From contig DDFG01000005.1 of NCBI GenBank assembly GCA_002337055.1, positions 385,037-449,036 of the forward strand: 64,000 bases of DNA. The letters are read 5' to 3'. Position numbers and translations under genes: made by a program. Shown in pieces: positions 43,278 through 52,371 of the stretch. The DNA is from Betaproteobacteria bacterium UBA1934. GTDB lineage: Bacteria > Pseudomonadota > Gammaproteobacteria > Burkholderiales > Rhodocyclaceae. The notes under the pieces were generated by a model, which was not told the origin of the DNA, searched no databases, and saw only the letters and a list, made by a program, of their open reading frames with translations. How positions within the stretch are numbered: the first letter of the stretch is position 1; each line of letters starts with the position of its first letter.

Positions 43278-46200
43278 GCGGCGACGGCGAATCCCGCCTG
43301 AGCATCGACTACCGGCTGATTTTCGATGCTACCAGCAACGCGATGGCGTTCTCGGCGGCCTCGTCGGGCCGCATCATCGATGTCAACGAAACCTGGGTGC
43401 GAACCACCGGCATCCCTCGCGAAGAGGCTATCGGACGCACTGCTTTCGATCTCGGCATCTGGGTCAACGAGGCTGAACGCGCGGCTTGCCTCGCAGAGCT
43501 CAACCGGAAGGGCTTTGTGCGAAATTACGAGGTACGCTTGCGCCTTCGTGGCGAAGACATGCCGCATCTGATTTCTGGCCGCTTTGTCGAGGTGGGTGAC
43601 GACCGGCGCGTACTGTGGGAACTTCTCGACATCGGCGAGCGTGTACGCGCGGAAGAGGCCCAGCGCAGTGCGGCCGCCTGGCACCGCGCGCTGTTGCAGA
43701 GCACGGTGGAAGGCATTTGCATTCTTGACGAAAAGAAACAGGTTATCGAAGTCAACGATCGCTTTGCCGCCATGCTGGGCTATCCGCCAGAGGCCTTGAT
43801 CGGCAAACAACCCTGGGATTGGGATGCCGATTTCAGCCAGGCCGAGCTTGAGCAGCGCTTTCCGACAGCGTATCCGGCCGTATACACGCTGGAGACACGG
43901 CACCGCCGTCACGATGGCTCGTTGTACGACGCTGAGGTCAGTGTCCACCACGTCGAAATCGGCAGCCGGCGCGTAGTAGTGAGTGTCGTCCGCGACATCA
44001 GCGCGCGCAAGGAAATCGAGCGGCGCTTGCAGGCAGCCTATGCCACTCTCGAGAGCGAGCGCACCTTTCTCAAGACGCTGGTGCAAACCATTCCCGACCT
44101 TGTGTGGCTAAAGGACGGTGAAGGCGCCTACCTCGCCTGCAACCACGAATTCGAGCGTTTTTTCGGACATTCCGAACAGGAAATCATCGGCAAACACGAT
44201 TTTGATTTCATGCCGCGCGAACTGGCCGATTTCTTCCGTGGTCACGACCTCAAGGCCATCTCAGCAGGCAAGCCGACCACCAACGAGGAGTGGATCACCT
44301 ACGCCAGCGATGGCCATCGCGCGCTGTTGATGACAACCAAGACGCCGATGAATCGCGCCGATGGCAGTCTGATCGGCGTACTCGGCATTGCGCACGACAT
44401 CGCGGCGTTGCGCCGGAACGAGGCGGCCCTGCGCGATAGCCAGGAGGCGTTGAATCGCGCCCAGTCGGTCGCCAAGGTCGGCAGTTGGCATCTCGACATC
44501 GCGACCAACGTCGTCACATGGTCGGACGAAACCTATCGGCTCTTTGGCCTGCCGCCCGGCGCACCACTGTGTCTGAAGGAGTTCGCCGATCGCCTGCACC
44601 CTGACGATCGCAAGGCTGCCAAGCGTTGCTGGAACGCAGCGGTAGCCGGTCAGCCCTACACGATTGAATACCGTGTGCTGCCGGGCGACGGTACGATCCG
44701 CTGGATACTCGAGCGCACCGAGATCCAGCGCGACGCCGAAGGGCGGGCTTTGGCGGGTGTCGGCATCATCCAAGACATCACCGACCGCAAGCGGGCAGAA
44801 CTCGAAGTCGCGCTTTACCGTCAGGATCTCGAAGCGCAGGTGCAACAACGTACCCAAGATCTGCAGGCGACGCACCGCAAACTTCTCGACATCCAGTTTG
44901 CCATGGACAAGGTCGGCATCGGCATCATCTGGGCCGACGTCGGAACCGCGCGCATCACCTACGCCAACGATTTCGCAGCCCGCCAACTTGGCTACCCCAT
45001 GGACGAACTGCTCGAGCTGACGGTCGGTGACATCGACCCCAACTTCCCACTTGATCAGTTCCACCAGATTTGCGGACAGATCAAGGCACACGGCCACCTC
45101 CAGTTCGAAACCGAAAATAGGACCCGCGATGGACGCATGATTCCGATGCAAGTGAGCATTGACTACCACGAAGGTTCCGACGACTCGCCGCCGCGACTGA
45201 TCGCTTTTGTCACCGACATCGCCCGCCGCAAGGAAACCGAAGCGGCCCTGGTTGGCGCCATGCAGGCGGCGGAAGCGGCCAACCGGAGGCTGTCATTGAG
45301 CGATCGCCGCCTTTCCGCAATGTTTGCCATGAGCCAGCGAGTACACGAACTTGACGAGGACCAGCTACTGCAAATGGGCATCGACGAGGCCGTGCGCCTG
45401 ACCGGCAGCGAAATCGGCTACCTGCATCTGGTCAACGAGGATCAGGAAACGCTGAATCTGAAGACCTGGTCCACCGGCACGCTGCGGCATTGCACCGCCA
45501 CCTACGACAGCCATTATCCGGTCTCCGCCGCTGGCGTATGGGCCGATTCCGTCCGCCTGCTGAAACCGGTCGTTCACAACGATTACCAAACGCTGGCCGA
45601 ACGCCGTGGAGTGCCTGCCGGCCACGCCCATCTGGTTCGCCATATAGGTGTGCCGGTCGTTGAAAACGGGCGCGCGCGCCTGCTACTGGGTGTCGGCAAC
45701 AAACCGACGGAATATGACGACTCCGATATTGAACAACTGCAGTTGATCGGCAACGATCTGTGGGCCATCGTCGTGCGTCGCCGTGCTGAAACGGCGCTCG
45801 CCGCGGCGAAGAGTGCAGCCGAAGCGGCCAACGTCGCCAAGAGCGCCTTTCTGGCCAACATGAGCCACGAAATCAGAACACCGTTGAACGCCATTACCGG
45901 CATGGCCTATCTGATCCGCCGCAGCGGTCTGACAGCCGAGCAAAGCAAGCGCATGGACACGCTGGTAGCGTCAAGCGAGCATTTGCTCGGCATCATCAAC
46001 GCCATCCTCGATCTTTCCAAGATCGAGGCCGGCAAGTTTGTGCTCGAGGAGACCAGCCTGCGGGTCGATGCCCTGCTCGGCAACGTGAGCGCCATTCTGC
46101 GCGAGCGCGCGGAAGCCAAGCACCTGGCACTGCACTGCGAAACCGACCCGATGCCGCCTTCTCTGCGCGGCGACCCGGTTCGGCTGCAACAAGCGCTGCT

Positions 46201-46972
46201 CAACTACACCGCCAACGCCATCAAATTCACCGACACCGGCAGTATCACGCTGCGCGCCCGCATAATCGACGAAAGTGCTCATCACGCGCTGATCCGCTTT
46301 GAGGTCGAGGATACCGGCATCGGCGTCCCGCCCGAAGCGCTTGCGCGACTTTTCAGCAGCTTCGAGCAGGCAGACAACTCTATCACCCGCAAATATGGCG
46401 GCACCGGTCTTGGGTTGGCGATTACCCGGCGGATCGCGGAGCTGGCTGGCGGCGAGGCGGGTGCGGAAAGCATGCCGGGAAAAGGCAGTACCTTCTGGTT
46501 CACGGCCCGACTGGCGAAGGGAGAAGTGACTAGTTTGGCGTCAGTGCCACTTCCCGTGGCTGGATCGACCGAAGAATTGCTGCGACGAGATTTTGCAGGC
46601 ACACACCTGCTGCTGGCGGAGGATGACCCGGTCAATCAGGAAATCACCCTGATGCTACTGGAGGAAGTGGGTCTGACCGCCGATGTTGCATCGGATGGGT
46701 TGCGTGCCGTCGAACTGGCGACACAAAACGACTACGCGCTGATCCTGATGGATATGCAGATGCCGCGCCTGGACGGTCTGGCCGCCATCCGCCGCATCCG
46801 CGAGCTGCCTAATGGCGACAAGACACCGATTGTCGCCCTGACCGCCAACGCCTTCTCCGAGGACAAGCAGCGCTGTCTGGAGGCGGGCGCCAATGACTTC
46901 GTCGCCAAACCGGTGGATCCCGAACTGCTGTTCGCCAGCTTGCTGGCCTGGCTGGCCAGCAGCCGGGGTTAG
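43274..46972 (+). CDS. multi-PAS/GAF hybrid sensor histidine kinase
   Basis: Encodes 1232 residues with no membrane segment, so it senses a cytoplasmic signal. About five PAS modules fill residues 10-660 (joined by PAC segments such as VLGIAHDIAALRRNE and GVGIIQDITDRKRAE). A GAF domain lies at about 690-845 and HisKA with His865 in MSHEIRTPLNAI. HATPase_c has YGGTGLGLAI and a C-terminal receiver has Asp1160 in LILMDMQMP. There is no Hpt domain, so the phosphate must pass to a separate Hpt protein or back. It overlaps thiM by four bases. Confidence 0.93.
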   Translation: MSGDGESRLSIDYRLIFDATSNAMAFSAASSGRIIDVNETWVRTTGIPREEAIGRTAFDLGIWVNEAERAACLAELNRKGFVRNYEVRLRLRGEDMPHLISGRFVEVGDDRRVLWELLDIGERVRAEEAQRSAAAWHRALLQSTVEGICILDEKKQVIEVNDRFAAMLGYPPEALIGKQPWDWDADFSQAELEQRFPTAYPAVYTLETRHRRHDGSLYDAEVSVHHVEIGSRRVVVSVVRDISARKEIERRLQAAYATLESERTFLKTLVQTIPDLVWLKDGEGAYLACNHEFERFFGHSEQEIIGKHDFDFMPRELADFFRGHDLKAISAGKPTTNEEWITYASDGHRALLMTTKTPMNRADGSLIGVLGIAHDIAALRRNEAALRDSQEALNRAQSVAKVGSWHLDIATNVVTWSDETYRLFGLPPGAPLCLKEFADRLHPDDRKAAKRCWNAAVAGQPYTIEYRVLPGDGTIRWILERTEIQRDAEGRALAGVGIIQDITDRKRAELEVALYRQDLEAQVQQRTQDLQATHRKLLDIQFAMDKVGIGIIWADVGTARITYANDFAARQLGYPMDELLELTVGDIDPNFPLDQFHQICGQIKAHGHLQFETENRTRDGRMIPMQVSIDYHEGSDDSPPRLIAFVTDIARRKETEAALVGAMQAAEAANRRLSLSDRRLSAMFAMSQRVHELDEDQLLQMGIDEAVRLTGSEIGYLHLVNEDQETLNLKTWSTGTLRHCTATYDSHYPVSAAGVWADSVRLLKPVVHNDYQTLAERRGVPAGHAHLVRHIGVPVVENGRARLLLGVGNKPTEYDDSDIEQLQLIGNDLWAIVVRRRAETALAAAKSAAEAANVAKSAFLANMSHEIRTPLNAITGMAYLIRRSGLTAEQSKRMDTLVASSEHLLGIINAILDLSKIEAGKFVLEETSLRVDALLGNVSAILRERAEAKHLALHCETDPMPPSLRGDPVRLQQALLNYTANAIKFTDTGSITLRARIIDESAHHALIRFEVEDTGIGVPPEALARLFSSFEQADNSITRKYGGTGLGLAITRRIAELAGGEAGAESMPGKGSTFWFTARLAKGEVTSLASVPLPVAGSTEELLRRDFAGTHLLLAEDDPVNQEITLMLLEEVGLTADVASDGLRAVELATQNDYALILMDMQMPRLDGLAAIRRIRELPNGDKTPIVALTANAFSEDKQRCLEAGANDFVAKPVDPELLFASLLAWLASSRG

Positions 46973-46999
46973 GCGGGCAAGACGGCTTCCGCCCCGCCG

Positions 47000-48136
47000 T
47001 CAGACGATGTCGAGGTGACCGAGCCCGGTCGTCAGATCGCGGTCCTTGGCTTCCTTGCCGTGCAGCTTGATCTGGAGGCGCAGGTCGTTGAGTGAGTCGG
47101 CATTCCTGAGCGCGTCTTCGTAGCTGATCTTGCCGCCCTCGTAGAGATCGAACAGCGCCTGGTCGAAAGTCTGCATGCCCAGTTCGCGCGATTTCTTCAT
47201 GATTTCCTTGATCTCGTGCACTTCGCCCTTGAAGATCAGGTCGGAGATCAGCGGCGAATTCAGCATCACCTCGATGGCAGCCGCGCGGCCCTTGCCGTCC
47301 TTTTTCGGAATCAGTCGCTGCGACACCATGGCGCGCAGGTTGAGCGACAAATCCATCAGCAACTGCTGGCGACGCTCTTCGGGAAAGAAATTGATAATCC
47401 GGTCGATCGCCTGGTTGGCGCTGTTGGCATGCAGCGTTGCCAGGCAGAGGTGACCGGTTTCGGCAAAGGCGACGGCGTAATCCATGGTGTTGCGGTCGCG
47501 GATTTCGCCCATCAGGATCACATCCGGCGCCTGCCGCAACGTGTTCTTCAGCGCCGGCTCCCAGTCATCGGTATCGACCCCGACCTCGCGCTGGGTGACG
47601 ATGCAGTTCTTGTGATCGTGCACGTATTCGATCGGGTCTTCGATGGTGATGATGTGGCCGTAGGTGTTTTCGTTGCGAAAATCGACCAGCGCGGCCAGCG
47701 AGGTGGTCTTGCCGGTACCGGTGCCGCCAACGAAGATGACCAGCCCGCGCTTGGTCATCGCCACGTCCTTCAGGATGGACGGCAACCCGAGTTCATCAAG
47801 CTTGGGAATGGTCATGTTGATCGTCCGGCAGACCACGCCGATGCGCCCCTGCTGCACGAAGGCATTGACCCGGAAACGGCCGATGCCGGAAGGCGAAATA
47901 GCAAAGTTGCATTCCTTGGACGCCTCGAAATCGGCAGCTTGCCGGTCGTTCATGATCGAGCGTGCCAACTCGGCCGTGTGCTGCGCCGTCAAGGTCTGGT
48001 TGGAGACCGGCGTCACCTTGCCATCGACCTTGATGGCCGGCGGGAAACCGGCGGTGATGAACAGGTCCGACCCCTTCTTCTGCGCCATCAGACGCAGCAG
48101 GTCGTGCATGAATTTCATTGCCTGATCACGTTCCAT
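47000..48136 (-). CDS. pilU: type IV pilus retraction ATPase PilU
   Basis: Encodes 378 residues. The PilT/PilB secretion ATPase core has Walker A GGTGTGKTTSLA, the Asp box ITIEDPIEYVH, Walker B region VILMGEIRD and His box TLHANSANQAIDR. The C-terminal tail extends beyond that of PilT. PilU is the PilT-dependent second retraction motor. The ATG at 48136 has GGAGA upstream; the frame is open to a GTG at 48160. It follows pilT by 57 bases on the same strand. It is convergent with the hybrid kinase gene, 27 bases apart. Confidence 0.96.
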   Translation of the reverse strand: MERDQAMKFMHDLLRLMAQKKGSDLFITAGFPPAIKVDGKVTPVSNQTLTAQHTAELARSIMNDRQAADFEASKECNFAISPSGIGRFRVNAFVQQGRIGVVCRTINMTIPKLDELGLPSILKDVAMTKRGLVIFVGGTGTGKTTSLAALVDFRNENTYGHIITIEDPIEYVHDHKNCIVTQREVGVDTDDWEPALKNTLRQAPDVILMGEIRDRNTMDYAVAFAETGHLCLATLHANSANQAIDRIINFFPEERRQQLLMDLSLNLRAMVSQRLIPKKDGKGRAAAIEVMLNSPLISDLIFKGEVHEIKEIMKKSRELGMQTFDQALFDLYEGGKISYEDALRNADSLNDLRLQIKLHGKEAKDRDLTTGLGHLDIV

Positions 48137-48193
48137 ATTCTCTCCAACTTGCCGCTCCACCGTTCGTCAACGGTGGCACCTCGGCGTTTTCGT

Positions 48194-49237
48194 TTAACCG
48201 GGGAAACTGTCCTTGTTGGCCGCCTTGGCGCGCGCTTCGGCCGGCGAAACCGCATTGCGGCGCACCAGATCGAGCAGACACTGATCGAGGGTCTGCATGC
48301 CCAGCGCCTGGCCAGTCTGGATGGCGGAGTACATCTGTGCCACCTTCGCCTCGCGGATCAGGTTGCGGATGGCCGGCGTGCCGATCATGATTTCGTGCGC
48401 CGCGACACGACCGTTGCCATCCTTGGTTTTCAGCAACGTCTGCGAAATGACCGCGCGCAGCGATTCGGAGAGCATCGCCCGCACCATTTCCTTTTCGGCG
48501 GCAGGGAACACGTCGATGATCCGGTCGATGGTCTTGGCCGCCGACGAGGTATGCAGCGTGCCGAACACGAGGTGGCCGGTTTCGGCGGCCGTCAGCGCCA
48601 GACGGATGGTTTCCAGGTCGCGCATTTCGCCCACTAGAATGCAATCCGGATCCTCCCGCAGCGCCGAACGCAGCGAATTGGCAAACGAGAGCGTATGCGG
48701 CCCGACTTCGCGCTGGTTGATCAGGCACTTCTTGGGTTCATGCACGAATTCGATCGGGTCCTCAACCGTCAGGATGTGACCGTACTCGTTCTCGTTGATG
48801 TGATTGACCATCGCCGCCAGCGTCGTCGATTTGCCGGAGCCGGTCGGCCCGGTCACCAGCACCACGCCACGCGGGTACTCGGCGATTTCCTTGAAGATCT
48901 TCGGACAATTCAATTCTTCCAGGGTCAGCACCTTGGAAGGAATGGTCCGGAAGACCGCACCCGCGCCACGATGCTGAACAAAGGCGTTGACCCGGAACCG
49001 GGCCAGGTTCGGCACCTCGAACGAGAAATCGCACTCCAGCGTTTCTTCGTACGTCTTGCGCTGGCCGTCGTTCATGATGTCATACACCATGGCGTGGACG
49101 TCCTTGTGCTCCATCGGCGGCAGGTTGATACGGCGCACATCGCCATGCACCCGGATCATCGGCGGCAAGCCCGACGAAAGGTGAAGGTCGGAGGCCTTGT
49201 TCTTGACGCTGAAAGCCAGGAGTTCGGTAATGTCCAT
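48194..49237 (-). CDS. pilT: type IV pilus retraction ATPase PilT
   Basis: Encodes 347 residues, the standard PilT length. MDITELLAFSVKNKASDLHLSSG is the typical start. Walker A GPTGSGKSTTLAAM, Asp box LTVEDPIEFVH, Walker B ILVGEMRD, His box TLHTSSAAKTIDR and the AIRNLIRE motif required for retraction are present. It depolymerises pili and powers twitching. It is the first gene of pilTU. Confidence 0.97.
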   Translation of the reverse strand: MDITELLAFSVKNKASDLHLSSGLPPMIRVHGDVRRINLPPMEHKDVHAMVYDIMNDGQRKTYEETLECDFSFEVPNLARFRVNAFVQHRGAGAVFRTIPSKVLTLEELNCPKIFKEIAEYPRGVVLVTGPTGSGKSTTLAAMVNHINENEYGHILTVEDPIEFVHEPKKCLINQREVGPHTLSFANSLRSALREDPDCILVGEMRDLETIRLALTAAETGHLVFGTLHTSSAAKTIDRIIDVFPAAEKEMVRAMLSESLRAVISQTLLKTKDGNGRVAAHEIMIGTPAIRNLIREAKVAQMYSAIQTGQALGMQTLDQCLLDLVRRNAVSPAEARAKAANKDSFPG

Positions 49238-49258
49238 GCGGGTCGTCCTCGGGGCGCG

Positions 49259-49287
49259 TGTATACTGGGGAAAAGTGGCTATTCCAA
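49259..49287 (-). promoter_or_regulatory. putative promoter for pilTU
   Basis: On the minus strand TTGGAA (49287-49282), a 17-base spacer and TATACA (49264-49259), each 4 of 6. The transcript would start near 49252, about 15 bases before the pilT ATG. The palindromic GTATAC also offers a TATACT to the plus strand (49261-49266). Confidence 0.4.
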
Positions 49288-49293
49288 AGGATT

Positions 49294-49455
49294 ATGAGCG
49301 CAATTCCCTGCAACCTGCAAGCCGTTCTTCGCCGAATCGAGGCCGCCGCGCATTCCGTCGGGCGACCCACTCGGCGATCAGGAAACCCTAGTCACCGAGG
49401 TATCCCCGCCGGGTTCGGCAACACAGCCCATTTTGGTGAAAGTATCCACATATGA
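49294..49455 (+). pseudogene. yggS: yggS remnant (N-terminal fragment of PLP homeostasis protein)
   Basis: The ATG at 49294 has AAAGGA five bases upstream and opens with MSAIPCNLQAVLRRIEAAAH followed by SVGRP. This matches the first 25 residues of YggS/YlmE-type PLP-binding proteins (NLQAV..RI..AA...GR). The usual continuation (VTLLAVSKTK and the rest of about 230 residues) is absent. The frame runs into unrelated Arg/Gly-rich codons and stops at 49455, overlapping the proC start. The gene normally sits exactly here, between pilT and proC. The remainder appears to have been lost by a deletion ending near 49371. Confidence 0.6.
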
Positions 49456-50264
49456 AAATTACCTTTCTTGGCGGCGGCAACATGGCCAGCGCGCTGATCG
49501 GCGGGCTGCTGAAGCAGGGCTTTGCCGCGGGCGACATCGAAGTGGTCGAAATCGATGCCGGCCATCGCGAACGGCTTGCCACCGTCTATGGCGTGTTTTG
49601 TCATTCCGGCCCCGAAAGTCTGGCCTGGTCGGCCGATGTCATCGTGCTGGCAGTCAAACCCCAGCAGATGAAGGTGGCTGTCGCGCCGCTGGTGCCCTGC
49701 CTGAACAAACAGGTGGTTGTGAGCATCGCCGCGGGTCTCCGGCTCGAAGCGCTGTCGCGCTGGCTGGGCGGCTATCGCCGTATCGTCCGCTGCATGCCGA
49801 ATACGCCGGCGATGATTGGCGCGGGCATCACCGGCTTGTGCGCGCTGCCCGAAGTCGGCCCCACCGAACGACAGGCGGCCGAAACCGTCTTGCGGGCCAC
49901 CGGCAGCACGCTCTGGATCGAAAATGAAAACGGCATGGATGCCATCACGGCCATCTCGGGCAGCGGCCCGGCCTACGTTTTTCTGTTCATCGAGGCCTTG
50001 CAGCAAGCCGCCGAAAAACTGGGGTTCACCGGCGAACACGCGCGGCAACTGGCGCTCGAAACCGTGCTCGGCGCGGCCCGGCTGGCGGCCCAATCGCCCG
50101 AAAGCGCGGCGACGCTGCGCGAGCGCGTCACCTCCAAGGGCGGCACTACCGAGGCGGCATTGCGTGCCATGAGCGAACACGGCTTCGGCGAGTCGATCCT
50201 GGCCGGTGCCCGCGCGGCAGAAGCGCGCAGCCGTGAATTGGGCGATCTGCTGGGGAGCGATTGA
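49452..50264 (+). CDS. proC: pyrroline-5-carboxylate reductase
   Basis: Encodes 270 residues. The Rossmann motif ITFLGGGNMASALIGGL begins the protein. AVKPQQMKVAV, RCMPNTPAMIGAGITG and AISGSGPAYVFLFIEAL with TSKGGTTEAAL are the family signatures. It makes L-proline from pyrroline-5-carboxylate with NAD(P)H. It overlaps the terminal codon of the yggS remnant by four bases and is followed closely by yggT. Confidence 0.96.
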   Translation: MKITFLGGGNMASALIGGLLKQGFAAGDIEVVEIDAGHRERLATVYGVFCHSGPESLAWSADVIVLAVKPQQMKVAVAPLVPCLNKQVVVSIAAGLRLEALSRWLGGYRRIVRCMPNTPAMIGAGITGLCALPEVGPTERQAAETVLRATGSTLWIENENGMDAITAISGSGPAYVFLFIEALQQAAEKLGFTGEHARQLALETVLGAARLAAQSPESAATLRERVTSKGGTTEAALRAMSEHGFGESILAGARAAEARSRELGDLLGSD

Positions 50265-50266
50265 CG

Positions 50267-50803
50267 ATGCAACAGGCAATCTTCTTTCTCGTCGAGGCAG
50301 TGGTCGGCTTTTTCACCGCGCTGTTCCTCCTCCGTTTCGCCATGCAGTGTTTGCGTACCTCGTTTGCCGGGCCGTTCGGCCAGTTCGTGGTCAAATTGAC
50401 AAACTGGGCGGTGCTGCCGTTGCGCAAGGTCATTCCGGGTCTGGGCGGGCTGGATTGGGCCAGTCTGATCGCGGCCTTCGTCATGCAATTGGGTGTCGCG
50501 GCCTTCGGCCTGCTTTGGCTGGCCCGCATTCCGTCCGTGGATGGCGCGACGCTTGCCGGCCTGCTCGCCTGGGCGGCGGTGCTGGGGCTGCTCCGCCTGA
50601 CGATTCAACTGCTGATCGGTGTGCTGCTGGTACAGGCGATCCTGTCCTGGGTCGCCCCTTACTCACCTATTGCCGGGCCGCTGAACCAGTTGACCCGGCC
50701 CATTCTGGCACCCATTCGCCGTATTCTGCCCCCGATTTCGGGGATCGACCTGTCGCCGCTGGTGGCAATCGTGCTGGCCCAAGCGCTGCTGTATTTGCTG
50801 TGA
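50267..50803 (+). CDS. yggT: YggT family membrane protein
   Basis: Encodes 178 residues made of two YggT repeats, each with a pair of membrane helices. The segments FGQFVVKLTNWAVLPLRKVIPGLGGLDW in the first and YSPIAGPLNQLTRPILAPIRRILPPISGIDLSP in the second repeat the same plan. The family is linked to osmotic stress and cell-surface biogenesis, but its exact function is unclear. The ATG at 50267 has GGGGAG nine bases upstream; a TTG two codons earlier is also possible. Confidence 0.92.
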   Translation: MQQAIFFLVEAVVGFFTALFLLRFAMQCLRTSFAGPFGQFVVKLTNWAVLPLRKVIPGLGGLDWASLIAAFVMQLGVAAFGLLWLARIPSVDGATLAGLLAWAAVLGLLRLTIQLLIGVLLVQAILSWVAPYSPIAGPLNQLTRPILAPIRRILPPISGIDLSPLVAIVLAQALLYLL

Positions 50804-51090
50804 GCTGGTTGCGCGCCAGCGAGGGCGGCGCCACGCTGACCTTGCACATCCAGCCCGGGGCCAGGAAAACGGAAGTCGCGGGTCCGCATGGCGACGCCCT
50901 GAAGATCCGCCTCGCGGCGCCACCGGTAGACGGCAAGGCGAACGCGGCGCTCATCGAATTCGTCGCCACCGCGCTCGGCCTGGGTCGCGCCCAGGTTGAA
51001 CTCAAAAGCGGTCACACTTCGCGCCGCAAGGTACTGGCGGTCTCCGGCGCGACACCCGAGATCATCCGCAGCCGGCTGTCGCCCGGTTGA
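50800..51090 (+). CDS. yggU: DUF167/YggU family protein
   Basis: Encodes 96 residues starting with GTG, overlapping the yggT stop (GTGA). LTLHIQPGARKTEVAG, LKIRLAAPPVDGKANAALIEFVA and the KSGHTSRRKVLAV segment are typical of the DUF167/UPF0235 family, small alpha/beta proteins of unknown function. It completes the proC-yggT-yggU run. Confidence 0.92.
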   Translation: MSWLRASEGGATLTLHIQPGARKTEVAGPHGDALKIRLAAPPVDGKANAALIEFVATALGLGRAQVELKSGHTSRRKVLAVSGATPEIIRSRLSPG

Positions 51091-51122
51091 ATCACCCGGC
51101 GACAGCGCGGACAAACGCCTGA

Positions 51123-52370
51123 CTACCGCTCGAACACCACCCGTCCGTCGACCAGCGTCGCCATCACCTGCCCGGCCATGCGCGCGCCGAGATAGGGCGA
51201 GTTCTTGCCCCGGCTGATCAGATTTTCAGCCGTCACCGGCCATTCGGCGGCCGGGTCAAAAACGCACACGTCGGCCACCGCCCCCACCGCCAGCTCGCCG
51301 CCCGCGTAACCGCTGATGGCCGCCGGATCGCAGGTCACCCGCGCCAGGGCTGTGGCGAGCGGCAATTTCTCTTCTTCCGCCCACTTCAACGTCAGCGGCA
51401 GGAGCAGTTCCAGGCCGGTGGCTCCGGCCTTGGCCTCGGCGAACGGGAGCAACTTGTCGTCTTCGTCGGTCGGCGTGTGATCCGAGCAGATCGCCGCGAC
51501 GCCCTTGGCCACCCCGACACGCAGGGCAGCCCGATCTTTCTGGGTCCGCAGGGGCGGATCGAAACGGGCGTGACTGTCGAAATAGCCGATGTCAGTTTCG
51601 GTCAGATGCAGGTGGTGAACGCCGACATCGCAAGTGATCGCCAATCCAGATTGGCGCGCCTGCTCGACCATGAAAATGCCCGCGGCCGAGGAGAGGTGGC
51701 GCAGGTGCAGACGCACGCCGGTTTCGGCCGCCAGTTGTACCAGCGTGGCGATGGCGATGGTTTCGGCCGCGACGGGAATACCGGTCAGCCCCATGCGGCT
51801 GGCCACTTCGCCGTCGTGTGCGACGCCATTGCGCGCCAGCCAGTAATCCTCGGGTTGCAGCCACACCGCATAGCCAAAGGTGGCGGCGTATTCGAGGGCA
51901 CGCAACAATGCATAGGTATCGGTGACGGGCTTCTTGCCCTGCGAGAAGGCAATGCACCCGGCCTTCTTCAACCCCACCATTTCCGAGAGGCGCTCGCCGG
52001 CCAGCTCGCGGGTCAGCGCACCCAGCGGCAGCGCCTTGGCGAGGCCGCATTCGGCGGCACGGCGGACCAGCCGCTCGACCAGTTCCGGCTCGTCGAGCAC
52101 AGGATTGACGTCCGGTGGCGACACCAGCGTGGTGATCCCGCCGGCAACGGCAGCACGTAGTTCGGTATCGATACCTTTCAGGCGTACGGCAAGGTCGACC
52201 AGGCCCGGACAGACGATGCGCCCGCGCGCGTCCAGTGTTTGGTCGGCGACGAACCCGGCTGGTGTCTGGCCTACCCCGGCGATGCGGCCGTCGGCGATGA
52301 AAAGATCGGCCAAGCCGTCGAAGCCGCTTTTGGGGTCGATCACGCGACCGTTCTGAATGGCGATTTTCAT
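51123..52370 (-). CDS. pyrX: dihydroorotase-like non-catalytic subunit (PyrC'/PyrX type)
   Basis: Encodes 415 residues of the type I dihydroorotase family. The metal-binding HxH that should follow PGLVDL reads DLAVRLKG (Ala61 and Arg63 in place of the two His), so the zinc site is broken. Later parts (LRHLSSAAG, GVHHLHLTE, CSDHTPTDED) are partly kept. In Pseudomonas such a protein is an inactive partner needed for assembly of aspartate carbamoyltransferase. It lies one base after pyrB with GGGGAA as ribosome site, which supports that role. A true dihydroorotase must be encoded elsewhere. Confidence 0.88.
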   Translation of the reverse strand: MKIAIQNGRVIDPKSGFDGLADLFIADGRIAGVGQTPAGFVADQTLDARGRIVCPGLVDLAVRLKGIDTELRAAVAGGITTLVSPPDVNPVLDEPELVERLVRRAAECGLAKALPLGALTRELAGERLSEMVGLKKAGCIAFSQGKKPVTDTYALLRALEYAATFGYAVWLQPEDYWLARNGVAHDGEVASRMGLTGIPVAAETIAIATLVQLAAETGVRLHLRHLSSAAGIFMVEQARQSGLAITCDVGVHHLHLTETDIGYFDSHARFDPPLRTQKDRAALRVGVAKGVAAICSDHTPTDEDDKLLPFAEAKAGATGLELLLPLTLKWAEEEKLPLATALARVTCDPAAISGYAGGELAVGAVADVCVFDPAAEWPVTAENLISRGKNSPYLGARMAGQVMATLVDGRVVFER

Positions 52371-52371
52371 G

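Noticed and set aside
46972..47002. GC-rich hairpin between the hybrid kinase and pilU as a bidirectional terminator
   Set aside because: Two competing short stems are possible, the loops are long and there is no T run on either strand.
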